The notes beneath the pieces were generated by a model. It saw only the letters and a program-made list of their open reading frames with translations, did no database searches and was not told the DNA's origin. Below are positions 57,774 through 64,000 of a DNA stretch of 64,000 nucleotides, piece after piece (the stretch's first letter is position 1; the number at the start of each line of letters is the position of its first letter). This DNA is from Serratia sp. PL17 (GTDB lineage: Bacteria > Pseudomonadota > Gammaproteobacteria > Enterobacterales > Enterobacteriaceae): NCBI RefSeq assembly GCF_017832355.1, contig NZ_JAFIBY010000005.1:62001-126000 (forward strand), read 5' to 3'. The translations under genes and the position numbers were made by a program.

Positions 57774-58709
57774 GTGAAAAATTTTTCAATAAAAATAGCC
57801 CGAATCGCGATCACACTGATCCTGGTCCTGCTGGGGATAATCGCCATCTTCAAAGCGTGGGTGTTCTACACCGAGTCCCCCTGGACGCGAGACGCCAAGT
57901 TTACTGCTGACGTGGTCGCGATAGCCCCAGATGTCAGCGGTCTGCTCACCGACGTGCCTTTGGTAGATAACCAACTGGTGAAGAAAGGGCAGGTGCTGTT
58001 GGTGATCGATCAGCCGCGTTATCAGCAGGCATTGGCGCAAGCCAGCGCCGATGTTGCCTATTACCAGACGTTGGCAGCGGAAAAAAGACGTGAGGCTGGC
58101 CGCCGTGTACGTTTAGGTGTGCAGGCGATGTCGCAAGAAGAGATAGACCAGGCGAATAACGTACTGCAGACGGTCGAGCATCAGTTAGCCAAGGCCGTCG
58201 CGACACGCGAACTGGCGCAGTTGGATCTGGAACGTACCACGGTACGTGCACCGGCTGACGGTTGGATCACCAACCTGAACGTACACGCAGGCGAATACAT
58301 TACACGTGGCTCGGTTGCTGTGGCGTTGGTGAAGAAAAACAGTTTCTACATTCTGGCCTATCTGGAAGAAACCAAGCTCAATGGCCTGAATAAAGGCGAC
58401 CGTGCAGAAATCACTCCGTTGGGCAGTAACCGGATTATGCATGGTACTGTCGATAGCGTGGCCGCTGCCGTCAACAACAGCAGCAGCACTATGAACAGCA
58501 AAGGCTTGGCGTCGATCGACAGCAACCTTGAATGGGTGCGTCTGGCGCAGCGCGTACCGGTGAAAATTCTGTTGGACGACAAAGACCAGTTACATCCTTA
58601 TCCGGCTGGGACCACCGCCACGGTGGTGATCACCGGTAAGAACGATCGCGCTGTCGATAGCGGCTCGCCTTTTGTGCGTTTGATGCATCGGCTGCGTGAG
58701 TTCGGTTAA
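57774..58709 (+). CDS. aaeA: p-Hydroxybenzoic acid efflux pump subunit AaeA
   Basis: Periplasmic membrane-fusion protein of the AaeAB pump, which relieves stress from aromatic carboxylic acids. 311 residues: N-terminal membrane anchor (about 12-32), the first lipoyl half ([22 protein letters not shown]), a helical hairpin (about 85-150, [16 protein letters not shown] region), the second lipoyl half ([20 protein letters not shown]) and a beta-barrel. The stop codon overlaps aaeB by one base. Confidence 0.96.
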   Translation: MKNFSIKIARIAITLILVLLGIIAIFKAWVFYTESPWTRDAKFTADVVAIAPDVSGLLTDVPLVDNQLVKKGQVLLVIDQPRYQQALAQASADVAYYQTLAAEKRREAGRRVRLGVQAMSQEEIDQANNVLQTVEHQLAKAVATRELAQLDLERTTVRAPADGWITNLNVHAGEYITRGSVAVALVKKNSFYILAYLEETKLNGLNKGDRAEITPLGSNRIMHGTVDSVAAAVNNSSSTMNSKGLASIDSNLEWVRLAQRVPVKILLDDKDQLHPYPAGTTATVVITGKNDRAVDSGSPFVRLMHRLREFG

Positions 58710-60676
58710 TGAATAACCCAACCTTTATCCGGCTGAGATTTGCCTTCAAGCTCAGCTTTGCGATTGTGTTTGCGCTGTTTGTCGGTTTCCATCTCAACCT
58801 GGAAACCCCACGCTGGTCGGCGATGACGGCCGCCATCGTGGCTGCCGGCCCGGCCTTTGCGGCGGGCGGCGAACCCTTCTCCGGCGCGATTCGTCATCGC
58901 GGTTGGTTGCGCATTATCGGTACTTTCATCGGTTGCTTTGTTGGCCTGGTGATTATCGTCACGACAGCGCGTGCGCCGGTGGTGATGCTATTGCTGTGCT
59001 GTATCTGGGCTGGTTTCTGTACCTGGCTGTCCTCGCTGATTAAAGTCGAAAACTCCTATGCCTGGGGTTTGGCGGGCTACACGGCGTTGATCATCATTGT
59101 GACCGTCGCCAGCAGTGAATCCCATCTGTTAGAAGCGCCGCAGTTTGCCATTGAGCGCTGTAGCGAGATCGTGCTGGGGATCGTCAGTGCTGTGCTGGCG
59201 GATCTGCTGTTTTCACCGCGTTCAATCAAGCAGGACATCGATCGCGCGGTGGATCAACTGTTGGTGGATCAGTACCGATTGATGCAGATGTGTATTAGCA
59301 ACGGCGAGAAAGAAGACATTGACCGCGCCTGGAGCAACCTGGTGAAAAGCACCACGGCGCTGAACGGTATGCGCAGCAATTTGATGATGGAGTCATCACG
59401 CTGGCAGAAAGTGAACCGCCGCGTTCTGGCGCTGCATACCTTGTCGCTGACGCTGATCACCCAGGCGTGTGAGACCTATTTAATCCTGCTGAACCACCCG
59501 GATGCGCTGAAAGAGAACATCCGCGAGTTATTGATGGTACCGGCGGAAACGCCGCAGGAAATCCATAAACGCATGAAGTTGCTACGGCAGGTGCTGACGA
59601 CCAACCGTACCGACGAGACTTTAGTGACCATCACCAGTTGGGTTGGCGCAGCCACCCGCTATCTGCTGCTGGCCAAAGGTGTACACACCAACAGCAGCAT
59701 TAGTGTGGTGGAGGAAGGGGTGTTAAGCAGTGAGGTTGTGGTCAAACCCACCTCGGCGGAAAGACACCATGCGATGATTAACGGCCTGCGCACCTTTGTG
59801 GCAACGGCGTTTGGTAGCTTATTGTGGTTATGGACTGGCTGGACGTCCGGCAGTGGTTTTATGGTGATCATCGCGGTGATCACTTCATTGGCAATGCGTA
59901 CTCCCGCGCCGCGTATGGTGGCGATGGACTTTGTGCTGGGTATGCTGGCGGCGATCCCGGTTGGTTCACTGTTCTTTATGGTGATCCTGCCCGCGACCCA
60001 GCAAAGTATTTTACTGCTGTGTCTCAGCCTGGGCCTGTTGGCCTTCTTCATCGGTATCGAAGTGCAGAAACGGCGGTTGGGATCGCTCGGCCTGTTAGCC
60101 GGGACCATCAACATACTGGTGCTGAGCAATCCGATGGAGTTCAACGTGACGCAGTTCCTCGACGGGGCGCTCGGTCAGTTCCTCGGCAGCTGCGTGGGGC
60201 TGATGGTGCTGTTACTGATTCGTGATAACTCACGTGAACGTACGGGACGTACGTTACTGAACCAGTTTGTCAGCAGCGCGGTATCGGCGTTGACCACCAA
60301 GGCGTCGCGTCGTCGACAAAACCATCTGCCGGCACTGTACCAACAACTCAATCAACTGCTGATGATGTTCCCGAACGATATCGCGAAGTACCGTCTGGCG
60401 CTCAACCTGATCATCGCTCACCAGCGTATGCAGCGAGCGGAGATCCCAGCCAGCGAGGAGCTTTCAGCATTCCATAAGCAGATCCGCAATACCGCCGACC
60501 ATGTCGTTTCGGCTAAAAACGATGTGAAGCGTGCGTACTATTACGATCGGTTATTGGGCGAAATGAATGACTATCAGCAAAAGCTGGTGGATTATCAGGC
60601 ACCACTTAGCGTCACTGGGCCAGTAAAACGTCTGGCTGACATGCTGCATCGCTATCGCCATGCGTTGATCGACTGA
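58709..60676 (+). CDS. aaeB: p-Hydroxybenzoic acid efflux pump subunit AaeB
   Basis: Inner-membrane pump of the FUSC/aromatic acid exporter family. 655 residues (E. coli 655). Two membrane blocks of about five to six helices each (about 12-170 and 365-500) are separated by a cytosolic helical region, and a cytosolic tail follows. Conserved [26 protein letters not shown] and [11 protein letters not shown]-like positions are seen. It is translationally coupled to aaeA. A weak GC hairpin (GCCCC/GGGGC, about 60686-60699) follows the stop. Confidence 0.96.
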   Translation: MNNPTFIRLRFAFKLSFAIVFALFVGFHLNLETPRWSAMTAAIVAAGPAFAAGGEPFSGAIRHRGWLRIIGTFIGCFVGLVIIVTTARAPVVMLLLCCIWAGFCTWLSSLIKVENSYAWGLAGYTALIIIVTVASSESHLLEAPQFAIERCSEIVLGIVSAVLADLLFSPRSIKQDIDRAVDQLLVDQYRLMQMCISNGEKEDIDRAWSNLVKSTTALNGMRSNLMMESSRWQKVNRRVLALHTLSLTLITQACETYLILLNHPDALKENIRELLMVPAETPQEIHKRMKLLRQVLTTNRTDETLVTITSWVGAATRYLLLAKGVHTNSSISVVEEGVLSSEVVVKPTSAERHHAMINGLRTFVATAFGSLLWLWTGWTSGSGFMVIIAVITSLAMRTPAPRMVAMDFVLGMLAAIPVGSLFFMVILPATQQSILLLCLSLGLLAFFIGIEVQKRRLGSLGLLAGTINILVLSNPMEFNVTQFLDGALGQFLGSCVGLMVLLLIRDNSRERTGRTLLNQFVSSAVSALTTKASRRRQNHLPALYQQLNQLLMMFPNDIAKYRLALNLIIAHQRMQRAEIPASEELSAFHKQIRNTADHVVSAKNDVKRAYYYDRLLGEMNDYQQKLVDYQAPLSVTGPVKRLADMLHRYRHALID

Positions 60677-60920
60677 CACGCCAAATGCCCCTGCGGGGGC
60701 TATACTTGCCAAAGAAGAGCCTGTTTCGGAGTTGCACTGAGTGCCAGACGCGCTGCAAAATGGCATGATTAGCATGGATGGGTGATGCAAGTGGTTCGGC
60801 GCGGTTTCCCCTGAAGCGAAAACGTTATATGCCAGTCATCTCTGCTTCATCCTTTTCATCTATAAATCCAACTAGCATGGGTGCTGATGCACCCCTGTCT
60901 GCCATAATTCAGGGACAGCA

Positions 60921-61370
60921 ATGAATAAGCGGATCCTCGTGGCGATAGTCATCGCCGTTGTGTTGGCCGGTTTTAATGCACTGCGCGGCACCGATCGGGT
61001 GATTGCCAACGTGCCGGCGGTGGCCGAAGGTCAGAGTATTGACCAGCTAACGCAGCAGAAAAGGGTAGTGAGTTATCTGCAGCAGCATCAGCGGTTACCG
61101 GACTATTACATCACCAAGAAGCAGGCGCGGGAACAGGGGTGGGATGCACGCAACGGGAATTTGTGTTCGGTGTTGCCGGGTAAAGCCATTGGTGGCGACC
61201 GTTTCTCAAACCGTGAAGGGCAACTGCCTACCGCCCGCAGCCGGGTATGGCGCGAAGCGGATATCAATTATCAATGCGGCCGGCGCGGTGCCGATCGCTT
61301 ACTGTATTCCAGCGACGGCCTGATTTTTGTCACGCGTGACCATTATAAAAACTTCATTCGGGTGGAGTGA
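60921..61370 (+). CDS. Barnase-type extracytoplasmic ribonuclease
   Basis: 149 residues: signal peptide or membrane anchor (about 4-22) and a barnase domain (about 42-149). It matches barnase at QRLPDYYITK, KAIGGDRFSNREGQLP and WREADINY. All catalytic residues are kept: Glu112 (barnase Glu73), an Arg at 121/122 (Arg83), Arg126 (Arg87) and His141 (His102). Cys82 and Cys119 are extra and could form a disulfide outside the cytosol. It would degrade RNA after guanosine. The next gene is its barstar-type inhibitor, starting 5 bp after the stop. In E. coli only the barstar homologue YhcO remains at this position next to aaeB. Confidence 0.9.
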   Translation: MNKRILVAIVIAVVLAGFNALRGTDRVIANVPAVAEGQSIDQLTQQKRVVSYLQQHQRLPDYYITKKQAREQGWDARNGNLCSVLPGKAIGGDRFSNREGQLPTARSRVWREADINYQCGRRGADRLLYSSDGLIFVTRDHYKNFIRVE

Positions 61371-61375
61371 GCTTG

Positions 61376-61675
61376 ATGGCAAAAGTAGAGTTCGATTTTA
61401 ATCAGATTAACGATTTACCGGCGTTCTACCGCGACTTTGCAGATAAGTTTGCGCTGGATGAGGCGTTTGGCGCCAATCTGGATGCGCTCTGGGACGTGGT
61501 AACCGCAGACATCAGCTTGCCGGTCGAGATTGAATTTACCCATCTCAATGCCCGCAGCAAACGTCGTTTTGGCGCGATTATCCTGCTGTTTGAAGAAGCG
61601 GAAGAAGAACTGGAAGGCAGTTTGCGTTTCAATATTCGTGAAAGCAGCGGTGAACCTGCACATCACCGGGGATGA
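61376..61675 (+). CDS. Barstar-family ribonuclease inhibitor (YhcO-like)
   Basis: 99 residues from ATG 61376 (GGAG 8 bases upstream; a GTG at 61367 overlapping the RNase stop is an alternative). The barstar helix 2 signature FGANLDALWDVVT places Asp36 and Asp40 where barstar uses Asp35 and Asp39 to block the barnase active site. RRFGAIILLFEEAEEELEG matches E. coli YhcO. No signal peptide, so it protects the cytosol from unsecreted enzyme. Directly downstream of the RNase. Confidence 0.92.
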   Translation: MAKVEFDFNQINDLPAFYRDFADKFALDEAFGANLDALWDVVTADISLPVEIEFTHLNARSKRRFGAIILLFEEAEEELEGSLRFNIRESSGEPAHHRG

Positions 61676-61705
61676 ACTGGGTTCATCCCGTGGTGACGGC
61701 GGCGA

Positions 61706-62254
61706 TCATTCGGCTGTCTCGGCCAAATCGCGCAGGTACTGGAATATTTGACGGTAAGCTTTCGGCGGCTTGTTAGCGGCTTTCTCTTTCTGCGCGTTAC
61801 GCACCAGTGAACGCAACTGTTGGCGATCGGCCTCTGGATACAGCGCCAGGATAGGTGGGATCGCATCATCGCCTTCTTCTACCAGGCGGTCGCGCAGTAC
61901 TTCCAGCTTATGGAACAGCGAAACCTGCTGGTTATGGCGGTTCTTCAGCTTGTCGAGCGCGGTCTGGATTGGCTCTACATCGCGGGCACGCAGCATCTTG
62001 CCAATCAGTTGCAGCTGACGGCGGCGGCCTTCTTTCTTGATCTTCTGCGCCAGTTCAATCGCCGTGCGTAAATCTTCGTCCAGTGGGATGCGGTCCAGCG
62101 CATTTTTACCCAGTTCGACCAGTTCTACACCCAGGTCTTTCAGCGCTTCGGCATCACGTTTAATTTCACTTTTACTGACCCAGATAATCTCGTCATCTTC
62201 CTCGTCAATGTTCTCCGGGACATCGTCGAGCCAGTCTTCAGGCTGTTTGTTCAT
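61706..62254 (-). CDS. yjgA: Ribosome biogenesis factor YjgA (DarP)
   Basis: Late 50S-subunit assembly factor that binds the peptidyl-transferase region. 182 residues, as in E. coli. Acidic N-terminus ([34 protein letters not shown]) followed by helical repeats rich in Lys/Arg ([45 protein letters not shown]). It is divergent from pmbA, as in E. coli. Confidence 0.96.
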   Translation of the reverse strand: MNKQPEDWLDDVPENIDEEDDEIIWVSKSEIKRDAEALKDLGVELVELGKNALDRIPLDEDLRTAIELAQKIKKEGRRRQLQLIGKMLRARDVEPIQTALDKLKNRHNQQVSLFHKLEVLRDRLVEEGDDAIPPILALYPEADRQQLRSLVRNAQKEKAANKPPKAYRQIFQYLRDLAETAE

Positions 62255-62431
62255 AGTAGGCTCCGTTAAAAAGAGGCTAATCCTAACAGGTTGCCGGCTT
62301 TATGCGAAATTCCGCGCGGTTCCTGTTAGACTCAAAAGTATAAATCACATGATTTTTGCGCGTGACTCCACGCGCAACCACGCCGCCACGGCACTTTTCT
62401 CAACGATTTTCTGATTAAGTATGGCAGATTG

Positions 62432-63772
62432 ATGAAAGTAGTCACTCAAGTTGCAGAACAGCGCAAGGCGCTGGAACAGGCCGTTTCACAGGCTTTGGAA
62501 CTGGCACGCGCCGGCTCCGATGCGGCAGAAGTTGCCGTGACCAAATCTACCGGTATCAGCGTCAGCACCCGCTTTGGAGAGGTGGAGAACGTTGAGTTCA
62601 ACAGCGATGGCGCGTTGGGCATTACCGTTTATCACCAGCAGCGTAAAGGCAGTGCGTCTTCTACCGATCTCAGCCCGGATGCGATTGCCCGTACCGTGCA
62701 GGCGGCACTGGATATTGCCCGTTATACCTCGGTAGATCCTAACGCTGGCCCGGCAGAAAAAGACCTGCTGGCGTTTGACGCACCGGATCTGGACCTGTTC
62801 CACCCGGAAGAGCTGGACGCCGAGCGCGGTATCGAGCTGGCTGCGCGAGCAGAGCAGGCGTCACTGGCAGCAGACAAACGTATTACCAATACCGAAGGGG
62901 GCAGTTTTAACAGCCACTACGGTATCAAGGTCTTCGGCAACAGCCACGGCATGTTGCAAAGTTACTGTTCCAGCCGGCATTCACTGTCGAGCTGCGTGAT
63001 TGCGGAACACAATGGTGACATGGAGCGTGATTACGCCTACACCATTGGCCGCGCGATGGGCGATCTGGAAAGCCCTGAATGGGTCGGTCAGGAATGTGCC
63101 CGCCGTACGCTGTCGCGCTTGGCACCGCGTAAGCTGTCGACCATGACCGCCCCGGTTTTGTTTGCTTCTGAAGTGGCAACAGGGTTGTTCGGGCATTTGG
63201 TCGGCGCCATCAGTGGGAGCAGCGTTTACCGTAAATCCACGTATCTGTTGGATTCTCTGGGTAAGCAAATCCTGCCGGACTGGCTGACCATCGAAGAGCA
63301 CCCACATCTGCTGAAAGGGCTGGCTTCTACGCCGTTCGACAGCGAGGGGGTCCGTACCCAACGCCGCGACATTGTCAAAGATGGCGTGCTGCAAACCTGG
63401 CTGATGACCAGCTATTCGGCGCGTAAGCTTGGTATGCACAGCACCGGCCATGCGGGCGGTATCCACAACTGGCGAATCAAGGGGCAGGGCGATGACTTTG
63501 CCGGCATGTTGAAGCAGTTGGGGACCGGTCTGGTGGTGACCGAACTGATGGGCCAGGGTGTCAGCGGTATTACCGGCGACTATTCGCGCGGTGCTGCGGG
63601 GTTCTGGGTGGAAAACGGCGAGATCCAATATCCGGTCAGCGAGGTCACCATTGCGGGCAACCTGAAGGATATGCTGCGTAACATCGTCAGCGTGGGCAGC
63701 GATATCGAAACCCGCAGCAACATCCAGTGCGGTTCCGTGTTGTTGCCGGACATGAAAATCGCCGGTCAGTAA
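62432..63772 (+). CDS. pmbA: Metalloprotease subunit PmbA/TldE
   Basis: Partner of TldD; the heterodimer forms an enclosed peptidase, with the metal site in TldD. 446 residues from ATG 62432, matching E. coli PmbA after its first residues. Conserved [68 protein letters not shown] and [26 protein letters not shown]. TldE lacks the HExxxH motif, as expected. The upstream ribosome site is weak. Only 170 bp separate it from divergent yjgA. Confidence 0.96.
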   Translation: MKVVTQVAEQRKALEQAVSQALELARAGSDAAEVAVTKSTGISVSTRFGEVENVEFNSDGALGITVYHQQRKGSASSTDLSPDAIARTVQAALDIARYTSVDPNAGPAEKDLLAFDAPDLDLFHPEELDAERGIELAARAEQASLAADKRITNTEGGSFNSHYGIKVFGNSHGMLQSYCSSRHSLSSCVIAEHNGDMERDYAYTIGRAMGDLESPEWVGQECARRTLSRLAPRKLSTMTAPVLFASEVATGLFGHLVGAISGSSVYRKSTYLLDSLGKQILPDWLTIEEHPHLLKGLASTPFDSEGVRTQRRDIVKDGVLQTWLMTSYSARKLGMHSTGHAGGIHNWRIKGQGDDFAGMLKQLGTGLVVTELMGQGVSGITGDYSRGAAGFWVENGEIQYPVSEVTIAGNLKDMLRNIVSVGSDIETRSNIQCGSVLLPDMKIAGQ

Positions 63773-63903
63773 TCTCTGCCACGGCTGGCCGCTCCGGTTG
63801 CCAGCCGTATCACTCCCCTTTCCCCCTTTTAACCTTGCTTACAAATCTTCTGTTTCAGTTTTCGACTCCCTTGCCTATGGTTAGGCTGGGTCAAATAAAA
63901 CAA

Positions 63904-64000
63904 TATACCCGCCATACTTGAAGCCGCATCTGTGTTGGCTGCGAGCGCTCACCCCAGTCACTTACTTGAGTAAGTTTCTGAGGATTCACGTTCTTGCCGC
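63904..64000. repeat. ERIC element, cut by the window end
   Basis: Starts tataccc 131 bp after pmbA and contains CGCTCACCCCAGTCACTTACT, the inverse of the ERIC2 motif, then TCTGAGGATTCAC, close to the ERIC1 motif. About 97 of the expected 127 bp are in the window. Orientation is opposite to the copy at 57396. Confidence 0.88.

Overview
This window is a gammaproteobacterial chromosome segment, almost certainly from Serratia. The core genes (dusA, pspG, qor, dnaB, alr, tyrB, uvrA, ssb, ghxP, yjcE, fis, dusB, prmA, panF, accBC, aroQ, csrD, mreBCD, maf, rng, yhdP, tldD, aaeRXAB, yjgA, pmbA) are enterobacterial in sequence and order. The genus is suggested by a one-module C-A-T-TE synthetase with a serine code (serrawettin W1/serratamolide type), ERIC repeats and a periplasmic cyclohexadienyl dehydratase-like gene. 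The species is not settled. No tRNA, rRNA, CRISPR array, prophage or insertion sequence was seen.

Layout. 0-9 kb: end of dusA, pspG with a sigma-54 promoter, qor, dnaB, alr, then an aromatic amino acid locus (pheC-like, Lrp-type regulator, tyrB), then yjbQ and yjbR. 9-15 kb: maa, a zinc alcohol dehydrogenase, and divergent uvrA and ssb around a LexA box. 15-19 kb: a short accessory stretch with an SDR/LysR pair, a small DUF1471 secreted protein, and lipocalin-like, GST and VOC genes. 19-24 kb: purine permease ghxP with two PurR-like sites, the antiporter yjcE, and a LysR regulator divergent from cidAB. 24-30 kb: the lineage-specific core, with the 1314-residue synthetase, about 700 bp of AT-rich non-coding DNA, a CTP-synthase-like amidotransferase that lacks the usual catalytic His, and lpxP. 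31-38 kb: the dusB-fis operon with a recognisable stringent-type promoter, prmA, panF, yhdT, accC, accB and aroQ. 38-54 kb: msrQ/msrP, acuI, csrD, mreBCD, maf, rng, yhdP, a nitrilase-family amidase and tldD. 54-64 kb: a nucleoside hydrolase, a zinc-ribbon/membrane protein pair, aaeR, aaeXAB, a barnase/barstar pair, yjgA, pmbA (tldE), and a second ERIC element cut by the window end.

How genes work together. pheC and tyrB encode successive steps to phenylalanine and flank a divergent Lrp-type regulator. AccB and AccC are the carrier and carboxylase of acetyl-CoA carboxylase. MreB, MreC and MreD form the elongasome core, with RNase G and Maf in the same gene string. TldD and PmbA/TldE are the two halves of one metalloprotease and lie about 8 kb apart. 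The barnase-like RNase is followed at once by its barstar-like inhibitor. The most unusual region is 24-30 kb, where two conserved enterobacterial backbone blocks that are far apart in E. coli meet around a natural-product synthetase.
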